From positions 1-64,000 of the forward strand of contig NZ_FCOK02000001.1 in the NCBI RefSeq assembly GCF_001544555.2: a stretch of DNA of 64,000 nt, in the 5' to 3' direction. The first letter of the stretch is position 1. Each line of letters begins with the position of its first letter. Both the position numbers and the translations under genes were made by a program. This document shows, one piece after another, positions 43,453 to 53,052 of this stretch. The stretch comes from Caballeronia udeis (lineage in GTDB: Bacteria > Pseudomonadota > Gammaproteobacteria > Burkholderiales > Burkholderiaceae). Below the pieces are notes generated by a model. The model was not told the DNA's origin and did no database searches. It was given only the letters and a program-made list of their open reading frames with translations.

Positions 43453-45777
43453 TTATTCAGCTTCACGCGCCGGCGTGAGGATTTCGCGATTGCCGTTCGA
43501 TGACATCGCCGAAACGAGCCCCGAATTTTCCATTTGTTCGAGCAGCCGTGCTGCCCGGTTATAACCGATCCGCAGATGCCGCTGCACAAGCGAGATCGAC
43601 GCGCGCCGGTTCTTGATAACGATTTCGACAGCCTGGTCGTAGAGCGGATCGGCTTCGCCTTCTCCACCGCCCGCACCTGCACCACCTGGCGCGCCGTCCT
43701 CACCATCGCCCAGCACGCCGCCTTCAAGAATGCCTTCAATGTAGTTCGGCTCGCCGTGCTCCTTCAGCTTGGCCACCACGCGGTGCACTTCTTCATCCGA
43801 GACAAAGGCGCCATGCACGCGCACGGGCAACCCTGAGCCCGGCGGCAGATAAAGCATGTCACCCATGCCCAGCAGCGATTCCGCGCCTTGCTGGTCGAGG
43901 ATGGTCCGCGAATCGATCTTCGACGACACCTGGAACGCCATCCGCGTGGGCACGTTGGCCTTGATCAGACCGGTGATCACGTCCACCGACGGCCGCTGCG
44001 TGGCAAGAATCAGGTGAATGCCGGCCGCACGCGCTTTCTGCGCAATCCGCGCGATCAGCTCTTCAACCTTCTTGCCGACCACCATCATCAGGTCGGCGAG
44101 TTCGTCGATCACGACCACGATGGTCGGCAAGCGGTTGAGCGGTTCCGGTTCGTCCGGCGTCAGGCTGAACGGATTGGGGATCTTCTCGTCGCGCTTGGTG
44201 GCTTCGTCAATCTTGTTGTTGAAGCCCGCAAGATTACGCACGCCCATCTTGCTCATGAGCTTGTAGCGGCGTTCCATCTCGGCCACCGCCCAGTTGAGCG
44301 CGTTGCCGGCCTGCCGCATGTCGGTGACGACCGGACAGAGCAGATGCGGAATGCCTTCGTAGACACTCATTTCGAGCATCTTCGGGTCGATGAGGATCAT
44401 GCGGACTTCGTCGGCGGTGGCTTTGTACAACAGCGACAGGATCATCGCGTTGATACCCACCGACTTGCCCGAGCCCGTGGTGCCCGCCACCAGCAAGTGG
44501 GGCATCTTCGCGAGATCGGCGCATATGGGCTTACCGCCAATATCCTTGCCGAGACCCATGGTCAGGGGCGAAGCGGCATCGGCATAAACCTGCGAACCGA
44601 GGATCTCGGACAGACGCACCGTCTGGCGGCGCTGGTTGGGCAACTCCAGCGCCATGTAATTCTTGCCCGGAATGGTCTCGACCACACGAATGGAGACCAG
44701 CGACAGCGAGCGCGCCAGATCCTTCGCCAGCCCGACAATCTGCGAGCCCTTCACACCCGTGGCCGGCTCGATTTCGTAGCGCGTCACGACCGGCCCGGGA
44801 TACGCGGCCACCACCGCCACTTCCACGCCGAAGTCCTTCAGCTTTTTCTCGATCAGACGAGACGTGTATTCGAGCGTATCGGCGGAAATGGTTTCCTTCA
44901 CTTCCGGTGCGGCGTCGAGCAAAGCCAGCGGCGGCAGCGTGGAATCGCCGGGGAGATCGGTGAAAAGCGGCACCTGCTTTTCCTTCTCCACACGAGCCGA
45001 TTTGGCCGGCGCGACCGGCGGCACGATCATGACCGGCTCCTGCTCCTCGATCTTCACGCGCCCGCGCACCACCTTGCCTTCGCGCTTCTCCGCCGCGGCT
45101 TCACCCAGCTTGCGGTCACGGCCGGCCTCACGGCGCATTCTCGCGCCGGTGATGGTGGCCATGATGGCGTCGCCGGTTTTTTCGCAGACCGACAGCCAGG
45201 AGAAATTGAAATACAGCGACAAACCGATCGCCAGCGCAACCAGCAGGAACAGCGTCGCGCCGGTGAAACCGAGCGCGTGGGACACCCCGTGCGCGACCGC
45301 CTCGCCAACCACGCCGCCCGATGCATATTGACGCGGCATCTGCACCTTGAGCGACCACATGCGCAACGCCTCGAGACCGTCGCTCGCGGCCAGCACCAGC
45401 ACGAACGCGAACGCCTCGGCGAGCCAGGTGCGGTCTTTCGACGGCGCCTCGTCAGAGTCAGCCGCCTCATGATTCGTAATACGTCGATAGTTCGCGATGA
45501 TCTGCCGCACCAGCAGCACGACCCACCAATAAGCCGAGAGCCCGAACAAAAGCAACAGGATGTCTGCTGTCCACGCGCCCACGCGGCCCGCCCAGTTGGC
45601 GATCTGGTCGACTTGCGCGGCGTGGGTCCAGCTTGGGTCGTGGCGGCTGTAGCTCACCAGCGCCATGAGCAGGAACACGCCGAGCGCGACCTGCAAGATC
45701 CATCGAATCTCGGTAAAAAGGCGCGACATGCGGTGCGGCAATGCCTGCGCGCTTGGAGAATAGGTAGCTTTTGCCAT
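43453..45777 (-). CDS. ftsK: DNA translocase FtsK
   Basis: ATG 45777 gives 774 residues, beginning [20 protein letters not shown]; the frame remains open upstream but the extra 74 codons lack FtsK character. Four membrane helices lie within residues 20-210. A charged linker follows. The motor has Walker [11 protein letters not shown] near 425, Walker [14 protein letters not shown] near 550, and [20 protein letters not shown]. The C-terminal gamma domain ([30 protein letters not shown]) reads KOPS. FtsK pumps DNA at the septum and activates XerCD at dif. Confidence 0.96.
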   Translation of the reverse strand: MAKATYSPSAQALPHRMSRLFTEIRWILQVALGVFLLMALVSYSRHDPSWTHAAQVDQIANWAGRVGAWTADILLLLFGLSAYWWVVLLVRQIIANYRRITNHEAADSDEAPSKDRTWLAEAFAFVLVLAASDGLEALRMWSLKVQMPRQYASGGVVGEAVAHGVSHALGFTGATLFLLVALAIGLSLYFNFSWLSVCEKTGDAIMATITGARMRREAGRDRKLGEAAAEKREGKVVRGRVKIEEQEPVMIVPPVAPAKSARVEKEKQVPLFTDLPGDSTLPPLALLDAAPEVKETISADTLEYTSRLIEKKLKDFGVEVAVVAAYPGPVVTRYEIEPATGVKGSQIVGLAKDLARSLSLVSIRVVETIPGKNYMALELPNQRRQTVRLSEILGSQVYADAASPLTMGLGKDIGGKPICADLAKMPHLLVAGTTGSGKSVGINAMILSLLYKATADEVRMILIDPKMLEMSVYEGIPHLLCPVVTDMRQAGNALNWAVAEMERRYKLMSKMGVRNLAGFNNKIDEATKRDEKIPNPFSLTPDEPEPLNRLPTIVVVIDELADLMMVVGKKVEELIARIAQKARAAGIHLILATQRPSVDVITGLIKANVPTRMAFQVSSKIDSRTILDQQGAESLLGMGDMLYLPPGSGLPVRVHGAFVSDEEVHRVVAKLKEHGEPNYIEGILEGGVLGDGEDGAPGGAGAGGGEGEADPLYDQAVEIVIKNRRASISLVQRHLRIGYNRAARLLEQMENSGLVSAMSSNGNREILTPAREAE

Positions 45778-45887
45778 TGATCCGTAAGGCTTTCTGACCC
45801 GCCACATGGGGTGCGCCGGGTCAACAGGTTTAATGACGCATTGTAAACGCTGCGTTGCGATGATCGGGCAAAATTGGTCTGCGGTTT

Positions 45888-45915
45888 CACCCTGTAACAC
45901 TCGTGTTACAGGGTG
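45888..45915. promoter_or_regulatory. 28-bp perfect palindrome between ftsK and trxB
   Basis: Arms of 13 bp, CACCCTGTAACAC (45888-45900) and GTGTTACAGGGTG (45903-45915), are exactly complementary around TC. No T-tract follows on either strand, so it is more likely an operator (TGTAACA/TGTTACA half-sites as used by many GntR- or TetR-type regulators) than a terminator. It is about 110 bp upstream of ftsK and 250 bp upstream of trxB. Confidence 0.7.
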
Positions 45916-46096
45916 CAGGCCCCGGAGCGTGCTATGGCGGCCATTGAAAGGATCACTCGGCGAGCCTTCTTCACGGCCTTTATAATGGCGAACTCGCACC
46001 TAACTACAGGTCACCGGCAGCAGTGCGTGGCATGCGGTTCGCCGCCACAAGCGACTTTCACCCGTCCGCGCGCTCAAGCCGATATGAATCGTTAAC

Positions 46097-46136
46097 AGAT
46101 CAAAGCAGATCAAAGCGGATCAAAGCGGATCAACGG
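46097..46136. repeat. Tandem 10-bp repeats upstream of trxB
   Basis: Units AGATCAAAGC, AGATCAAAGC, GGATCAAAGC, GGATCAACGG follow one another without gap, ending 30 bp before the trxB start. One helical turn per unit places them on one face of DNA. They may bind a regulator or be a slippage product in the 5' untranslated region. Confidence 0.85.
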
Positions 46137-46147
46137 TTCGGCCCTAA

Positions 46148-47161
<1,014 letters not shown>

Positions 47162-47250
47162 GCGGCTGGACGCGCGGCGCGGCCGGGTCGACACAACGAC
47201 ACGAAGTTCCGCGCCTGCTGAATACGCCTCAGTTCACGGGGACAAAGAAA

Positions 47251-47290
47251 CGCCGGCCGCGATCCTCTGGATCGGCCGGCGTTTTCGTTT
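47251..47290 (+). terminator. Intrinsic terminator after trxB
   Basis: CGCCGGCC with GATCC inside pairs with GGATC and GGCCGGCG around TCT, followed by TTTTCGTTTT. It lies about 90 bp past the trxB stop. Confidence 0.85.
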
Positions 47291-47415
47291 TGAGGGCGGG
47301 CGAAAACGGCTACGAAAATATCCTCGGCGCCGATTTTTCCTCTTCCCATGTTAAAAAGGGTTTCCGGAGCGGCGTAACTCGTATGTCGCCGCCGTGCATC
47401 TTCTTCTGCCGTGCA

Positions 47416-48276
47416 ATGCCAAAGAACCTGCCCCATCCGAACGAACCCAAGCTGAAACGCCAGCGCGACGCCGCGTCGGCGTCGAATACCGCTGCCGCCG
47501 CGCCAAAGGTCGCAGCGCCAACGGCGGAGGACGTGTCGGCGGCCTTGAAACGCGACGGTCTTGCCGGGCTCGGTGTGTTGCGCAGCTCACTCGAGACCGC
47601 TGCGGTCAAACGCAAAATACAACGTGCCGCCGCCGTGATGGCCGAGCGCGAAGCCGTGGCGGACGCGGATGTGTTCCGTCGTTCCATCGGTGAGGTGGAA
47701 CCGCTGAAAGTCCCGCCCCGCATGCCGCTGCCGCGCGTGCCGCCATCGCCGCTGCCGCTACAGACGCGCCTCGACGAAGAAGCCGTGCTGCACGAAGCGC
47801 TCTCCGACGAATACGACCCCGAAAGCCTGCTCGATACCGACGACACCCTCTCCTATTGCCGCCACGGCGTGCGTCAGGAAGTGGTCCGCAAGCTCCGGCG
47901 CGGCGCGTGGATCGTACAGGCGCAACTCGATCTGCACGGCATGCGGCGCGAGGAAGCACGCGAGGCGCTGTCGGAATTTATCCGCGAATCGGTGAAACGC
48001 GGGCTGCGCTGCCTGCGCGTGATCCATGGCAAGGGACTGGGGTCGATCGGACGCGAACCGGTGCTCAAGGGCAAGGTGCGCGCGTGGCTTGTGCAGAAAG
48101 AGGAAGTGATCGCGTTCTGTCAGGCACGGCCGCATGACGGCGGCGCGGGCGCCGTGCTCGTGCTGCTGCAGCCGGGCAGTTCGCCGCAGTATCACGGTCA
48201 TCCGCAGGACCGGGGTCCCCGGCCCCATGGCGATCAAGATTCGGACCACCGGCGCGACCAGCGAAAGGGGTCGTAA
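47416..48276 (+). CDS. Smr-domain DNA endonuclease-like protein
   Basis: ATG 47416 gives 286 residues; another in-frame ATG 11 codons upstream is possible. The N-terminal half is Ala/Lys-rich and charged. The Smr domain spans about residues 170-255: QLDLHGMRREEAREALSEFI, with the LDLHG motif, and LRVIHGKGLGS, with the HGKG motif, near 210. Smr domains nick branched or mismatched DNA, or RNA, in MutS2-related proteins. It is followed within 3 nt by the TRIC-like channel gene, so the two are one operon. Confidence 0.88.
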   Translation: MPKNLPHPNEPKLKRQRDAASASNTAAAAPKVAAPTAEDVSAALKRDGLAGLGVLRSSLETAAVKRKIQRAAAVMAEREAVADADVFRRSIGEVEPLKVPPRMPLPRVPPSPLPLQTRLDEEAVLHEALSDEYDPESLLDTDDTLSYCRHGVRQEVVRKLRRGAWIVQAQLDLHGMRREEAREALSEFIRESVKRGLRCLRVIHGKGLGSIGREPVLKGKVRAWLVQKEEVIAFCQARPHDGGAGAVLVLLQPGSSPQYHGHPQDRGPRPHGDQDSDHRRDQRKGS

Positions 48277-48278
48277 CC

Positions 48279-48899
48279 GTGCATCCCAGGCTCACGCTGG
48301 CCATCTCCATCATGGAGGCGTTCGCGATCTTCGCGTATGCGATCTCCGGGTTGATCGAAGCGAGAAAGCGCCGGCTGGATGCCGTGGGAGCCTTCCTGGT
48401 GGCGCTCGCCACCGCTTTTGGCGGCGGCACGATGCGCGATGTGCTGCTGTCGCGCCGGCCGTTTTACTGGGTCCTGCATCAGGACTACGTGATCGTCATC
48501 TTCATCATGGCGATTTTTGCGCCGTTCCTGCTGCGCACGACCACGCGCCTGTTCGACCAGCGCGCGCTGCTGATTGCCGACGCCATCGGACTGGGCCTTT
48601 TCAGCATTTCCGGGACCTCGATTGCGCTTGATGCGGACATGCCCGCGTTCACGGCGGCCATGATGGGCGTGGTGACGGGGGTGTTCGGCGGCATCATGCG
48701 CGACGTGCTGTGCAACGAGGTGCCGTTGATCCTGCGCGATTCGCGCCCCTACGCGGTATGCGCGTTCGCGGGTTGCTGGCTGTATCTCGGACTCGACTGG
48801 CTGGGGCTGCAAGGGGTGTACAACGTGCTGATATCGACCGCATTTGTCTTGATCGCACGGCTGGTCACGCTCAAGCTGAACGTCCGCTTGCCGCACTGA
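48279..48899 (+). CDS. TRIC-like (UPF0126/YadS) cation channel protein
   Basis: GTG 48279 gives 206 residues with about seven membrane helices. FAYAISGLIEARKRRLDAVG and ATAFGGGTMRDVLLSRRP near residues 20-60, then ISGTSIALDADMPAFTAAMM and GVFGGIMRDVLCNEVPLILR near 115-150, are the duplicated GGG-x-x-RD motifs of the UPF0126 family, prokaryotic relatives of trimeric intracellular cation channels (TRIC). The gene starts 2 nt after the Smr gene, with AAAGGGG as ribosome site. Confidence 0.88.
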   Translation: MHPRLTLAISIMEAFAIFAYAISGLIEARKRRLDAVGAFLVALATAFGGGTMRDVLLSRRPFYWVLHQDYVIVIFIMAIFAPFLLRTTTRLFDQRALLIADAIGLGLFSISGTSIALDADMPAFTAAMMGVVTGVFGGIMRDVLCNEVPLILRDSRPYAVCAFAGCWLYLGLDWLGLQGVYNVLISTAFVLIARLVTLKLNVRLPH

Positions 48900-49079
48900 T
48901 CCGTGCTCGCCGCGGGATCGGGCGGGAGCGCGGCCACGGCCTCGCCAACACGCGCCAGCGAAAGCCGCCGGCTATTTGCTACAATCTCTCCTCGATTTTC
49001 GCCTTATTTCCGGCATTGCATTTACGTCAACTCGTTACGTCAACTCCACCCCAACGGTCGATCGACCCGCAGACTGAAC

Positions 49080-49733
49080 ATGAACATCGAGCAAGCGCGT
49101 TTCAACATGATCGAACAGCAGATCCGCCCCTGGGATGTGCTGGACCAGGACGTCCTGAACCTGCTGTCGATCGTCAAGCGTGAAAACTTCGTTCCGGCCG
49201 CGTATCGCAACATCGCGTTCGCGGATCTCGAAATTCCGCTGCCCGCCGGCCAACACATGCTGTTTCCGCGAGTCGAAGCGCGGGTGCTGCAGGAGCTGGC
49301 CGTGAAAAAGCACGAAGTCGTGCTCGAGATCGGCGCCGGCTCGGGTTACATGGCGGCGTTGCTCGCCGCACGCGGCCGTTCGGTCACCAGCGTGGAAATC
49401 GAGCCCGAACTCGCGAAGCTGGCCGAAGAAAACCTGGCGGCGAACGGCGTGTCGAACGCGCAGGTCGTGCTCGGTGACGGCGCACTCGGCTGGAAAGAAA
49501 GCGAACCCTACGACGTGATCTGCGTCTCGGGCGGCCTGCCGGTCATGCCCCAGGAATTCCTCGATCAGTTGAAGATCGGCGGCCGGCTGGCGGCGTTTGT
49601 TGGCAATGCGCCGGTCATGAAAGCGCAGATCATTACGCGCGTGGATGAAAAGCAATTCCGCGTCGCCGATATTTTCGAAACGCTGATCCCGCCGCTCAAG
49701 AACGCCGTGCAGCCGTCGCGCTTCAAATTCTGA
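49080..49733 (+). CDS. Protein-L-isoaspartate O-methyltransferase family protein
   Basis: ATG 49080 gives 217 residues; a 59-codon upstream extension lacks family character. The SAM-binding motif I is VLEIGAGSGYMAALLAARGR near residues 80-99, preceded by LFPRVEARVLQELAVKKHEV. Residues 1-60 (MNIEQARFNMIEQQIRPWDV) are typical of the proteobacterial Pcm-like branch located beside a rhodanese and a TolC-type gene. Whether it repairs isoaspartyl residues or has another methyl acceptor is uncertain. Confidence 0.85.
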   Translation: MNIEQARFNMIEQQIRPWDVLDQDVLNLLSIVKRENFVPAAYRNIAFADLEIPLPAGQHMLFPRVEARVLQELAVKKHEVVLEIGAGSGYMAALLAARGRSVTSVEIEPELAKLAEENLAANGVSNAQVVLGDGALGWKESEPYDVICVSGGLPVMPQEFLDQLKIGGRLAAFVGNAPVMKAQIITRVDEKQFRVADIFETLIPPLKNAVQPSRFKF

Positions 49734-49896
49734 CGCGACCCTGGTTTCAGGTTCGGACTCGCGCTCCTTTTTAGCAGTGAGTCCGAAGCCGCATGCTTCA
49801 TCAGGTTTCATCACGTTGCAAGCTGCACGTTTGTTTGTGCGGGTAGCACCAGCGGGCCACCTGCTCGCTGTCGCTAACCACTTTCACCGGAATCCC

Positions 49897-50220
49897 ATGC
49901 AAAATCTGTCCGCACCCGAACTGGCCGAATGGCTCGCCGATACATCGCGTCCCGCCCCTGTCCTGCTCGACGTCCGCGAACCGTGGGAAATCGAAACCGC
50001 CAAGCTCGCCAACATTGTCGCCATCCCGATGCGCGATATCCCGGCGCGCAGTGAAGAACTGGACGACGAAGCGCAGATCGTCTGCATCTGCCACCACGGC
50101 GCCCGTAGCGCGCAAGTCGGCATGTTCCTGGAGTCCCGCGGCTTTACGCACGTGTTCAACCTGTTCGGCGGTATTGACGCATGGTCGCGTCAGGTCGATC
50201 CGGCCGTGCCCACGTACTGA
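49897..50220 (+). CDS. Rhodanese-like sulfurtransferase
   Basis: ATG 49897 gives 107 residues, one rhodanese domain. PVLLDVREPWEIETAKLANI is the first motif. The active-site loop CHHGARSAQV near residues 70-79 contains the catalytic cysteine followed by HHGARS, then GFTHVFNLFGGIDAWSRQVD. It transfers sulfane sulfur or carries persulfide. The longer frame from 49777 includes a non-homologous leader and was rejected. Stands between the Pcm-like and TolC-like genes. Confidence 0.9.
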   Translation: MQNLSAPELAEWLADTSRPAPVLLDVREPWEIETAKLANIVAIPMRDIPARSEELDDEAQIVCICHHGARSAQVGMFLESRGFTHVFNLFGGIDAWSRQVDPAVPTY

Positions 50221-50277
50221 TCCGTCCGCGTTCGCATTCCCGTTTTGCCCGCACTCTGCCGGTCCTGGACGAATCCC

Positions 50278-51789
50278 ATGCACCCGATGTACACACTCGC
50301 GCTATGCAGCATAGGTGCCGGGTTTGCATGCTCGCCCGCCTCGGCGGTGAGTCTCGATCAGCTCTACGACGAAGCGCTTGAAACCGACGCGCAGCTCCAG
50401 AGCGCGCGTTCCGGTCTCACCGCCGACAGCGAGCAACTGCCTCAAGCGCGCGCGAAACTGTTGCCGTAGCTCTCGGCCTCGGTGACCGCCACCGAGCAGC
50501 GAACGGAACTCGGCGGCGGTTTCCCCGCGTCGTCCGGAAACAGCAACGGTTACACCGTTTCGCTGACGCAACCCCTCATCAACGTCGCGAGCTGGCAAGG
50601 TTATCAACAAGGCCAGATCGCCCTGACATCCGCTCAGGCGCAATTCGCGGCGGCCCGTCAGGACCTGATCGTGCGGCTCGGACAGGCGTACTTCGACGCT
50701 CTTTCGGCGCAGGATAGCGTCGCGATCGTGCGCTCGCAAAAGGCATCGATTGCCGAGCAGCTTGAATCGGCGAAACGCTCATTCGATGTCGGCCAGTCGA
50801 CCATCACCGATACCAACGAAGCCCAGGCCAAATACGATTCTGCGATCTCGCAGGAAATTGCGGCGCAGAACGATCTCGAGGTGAAGCTGGCGGCGCTGGA
50901 GCAGATCGTCGGGCATCCGGTGACGCGGGTGGATGGCCTCGCGCGCGGCGTGACGCTGCCGCCGCCTGTTCCCGCCGACATGCAGCAATGGGTCGATCTG
51001 GCGCGCGACGCGAACTATCAGGTCGTGCTCAAGCAACTGGCGGTTGCGAATTCGCAGCGCGAGACATTGAAAGCGAAGGCCGGTCATTATCCGACGCTCG
51101 ATCTGGTCGCGAGTTACGCGAAGAGCAGTCTGGGCGCAGCAGGCGCTGGCAACTTCGGCGGGAATTTCGGCGGCGGTTTTGGCAGTGGCACAAACACGCT
51201 TGTACCGGGCGTGCCGGCCGCTGCGGCCGAACTGGGCAATTACGGCGCGTATTACACCAATGCGACCGTCGGCGTACAGCTCACCATTCCGCTATACGAA
51301 GGCGGCGCGACGCAAAGCCGCGTGCGCCAGACACTGGCGCTGGAAGACAAGGCGCAAGCGGATCTGGACGCAGCGCGGCGTTCGGCGGCGTTATCGGCGC
51401 GACAGGCGTTCTTGGGGGTATCGAGTGGACTTGCACAGGTCCGCGCGCTCGAAACCGCTGAACAATCGGCGCGGACGTCGCTTGAATCGAATCTGCTGGG
51501 GTATCAGGTTGGTGTGCGGATCAACATCGACGTACTCACCGCGCAGGATCAGCTCTTTTCGGCACGGCGCGATCTCGCGAAGGCCCGCTATGACACGTTG
51601 ATCAATTCGCTGAAGCTGAAGGCATCCACGGCCAGCCTGACCGACAGCGACGTGCTCTCGCTCAACATGCTGCTCTCGCCTGCCGACGATACCGCGCTGA
51701 CCGCTTTACCCGTGGTGCCAAGCGTGCCGTATCCTGGCGCCGCGGCACGTAAAACCAATGCAGTTGGCCGCCGGTCGATGCCGCAATAA
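50278..51789 (+). pseudogene. TolC-family outer-membrane efflux protein interrupted by an amber codon
   Basis: The frame from ATG 50278 begins with a signal peptide (MYTLALCSIGAGFACSPASA) and SLDQLYDEALETDAQLQSAR, and stops at codon 64 with TAG (50467-50469). The same frame continues to 51789: LTQPLINVASWQGYQQGQIA, SVAIVRSQKASIAEQLESAK, YQVGVRINIDVLTAQDQLFS and so on, a complete TolC beta-barrel/alpha-tunnel. The interrupted site reads LLP-TAG-LSASV, where CAG (Gln) would be normal. This is either a real nonsense mutation or a sequencing error. Read through, it would be 503 residues, normal length. Confidence 0.85.
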
Positions 51790-51790
51790 A

Positions 51791-51832
51791 AAACCGCGGG
51801 CTTCTTTCGCATCAGAAAGAAGCCCGCGGTTT
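51791..51832. terminator. Strong bidirectional terminator
   Basis: AAACCGCGGGCTTCTTTC (51791-51808) pairs exactly with 51815-51832 around a 6-nt loop, an 18-bp perfect stem with A and T ends. It separates the converging TolC-like gene and hemY. Confidence 0.9.
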
Positions 51833-51855
51833 ATCCAAAGCCCGCAAAAAAAAAA

Positions 51856-53052
51856 TCAAACCACGTTCATAGCCAGTGCGCTCTCTCGATAGTGCAGGCT
51901 TGCCTTTTCGCTATCGCCGAGTTGCTCATGCAAACGCGCCAGCGCCCGATGCGTGCGAATCTTCAACGGTTCGTTGTCCGCAAGCTTCAATGCCGATTCC
52001 AGGAACGCCTGCGCCTTGCCCCACAACTGCTGATGCAAGCACAACCGCCCAAGCGTGAACATCAGGTCCGCGTCTTCGGTGCGCTCCTTCTGCCATGCCT
52101 CGGCGCGCTGGATCAACGGCAATGCGTCGCCCGGCGATGCGCAATCCGGATACCGCCGCAGCAGCCGCGCGTCCCAGTTGTGATTCAACGCTTCTTCAAC
52201 AATCTTGCGTGCGTCGTTCCTTCTGTCCAGCGCAATCAGCAATTCGGCGGCAAGATCGGCCAGCCGCGGCGACTGCCGTTCGGTCGCCGATAACGACTGC
52301 CAGAACTCCAGCAACGCGTCCGGGTTATGACGCCGGTCACGCAGCAGATTTTCCGATGCGACCTGACGCAAACGCACCGCGACCGCCGGATGCAGCGCCT
52401 CGCGTTTCTCCAGCGTCTTGACCAGCTTCAGCACTTCGCCCCAGTTCTTCAACTGCTGCTGCGCGCGCAACGCAATCTGCTGCGCATGCAGACGCCGCCC
52501 GCCTTGCGCCTGCATCTCGGTCAACGCGACCAGCGCGCCGTCCGCGTCGCGGCCATCGGCACGCATGTCGGCGGTGGCCATCAAACGCGCGTCCTGCCAG
52601 TCGCTGTCCTGCACCTTGGCGAGCCATTCGTCGCGACGCGCGTATTCGTGCATCTCGTGCGCCGCCTTCGCACCGATCAGCCCGGCGGCACCGGCGTTTT
52701 CATCGACGCTCAAGGAATCGCGTGCCGATTTCTCCGCTTTCGAAAAACGTCCCGCATACAAATGGCCGATAGCATCGCGCAACGCGGCATTCGCCTTCGC
52801 GAGCCGCGAGCGGGTCCGGTACGCCGACACCCGTTGCGGCATTTTCAGCACGCTGCGAATGGCGCGAAGCACGGTGTAGATCACGATGAACGACACGACC
52901 AGCGCCACCACGAACAGATTCAGCGATATATCCACCCGATAAGGCGGCATGACCAGCAGCACCTGTCCACCGTCGAAGACGCCGACGAGCGCCAGGCCCG
53001 CGGCTGCCGCGAACAGCAGCACAAACCAGATGAGTCCGCGCATCGTCATCAT
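51856..53052 (-). CDS. hemY: HemY, TPR-type inner-membrane protein of the hem operon
   Basis: A 398-residue protein. Two membrane helices lie at about residues 4-24 and 42-62 (LIWFVLLFAAAAGLALVGVF, LNLFVVALVVSFIVIYTVLR). The rest is helical TPR-like repeats (NAALRDAIGHLYAGRFSKAE, LMFTLGRLCLHQQLWGKAQA). ATG 53052 overlaps the hemDX stop as ATGA. The family accompanies hemC/hemD/hemX in proteobacteria and is thought to help haem synthesis at the membrane; its chemistry is unknown. It is not the Bacillus protoporphyrinogen oxidase of the same name. Confidence 0.9.
   Translation of the reverse strand: MMTMRGLIWFVLLFAAAAGLALVGVFDGGQVLLVMPPYRVDISLNLFVVALVVSFIVIYTVLRAIRSVLKMPQRVSAYRTRSRLAKANAALRDAIGHLYAGRFSKAEKSARDSLSVDENAGAAGLIGAKAAHEMHEYARRDEWLAKVQDSDWQDARLMATADMRADGRDADGALVALTEMQAQGGRRLHAQQIALRAQQQLKNWGEVLKLVKTLEKREALHPAVAVRLRQVASENLLRDRRHNPDALLEFWQSLSATERQSPRLADLAAELLIALDRRNDARKIVEEALNHNWDARLLRRYPDCASPGDALPLIQRAEAWQKERTEDADLMFTLGRLCLHQQLWGKAQAFLESALKLADNEPLKIRTHRALARLHEQLGDSEKASLHYRESALAMNVV

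Noticed and set aside
43888..45780. 630-codon plus-strand frame opposite ftsK
   Set aside because: Antisense to a clear FtsK; composition (Arg/His/Gln/Asp-rich) is typical of shadow frames in high-GC DNA.
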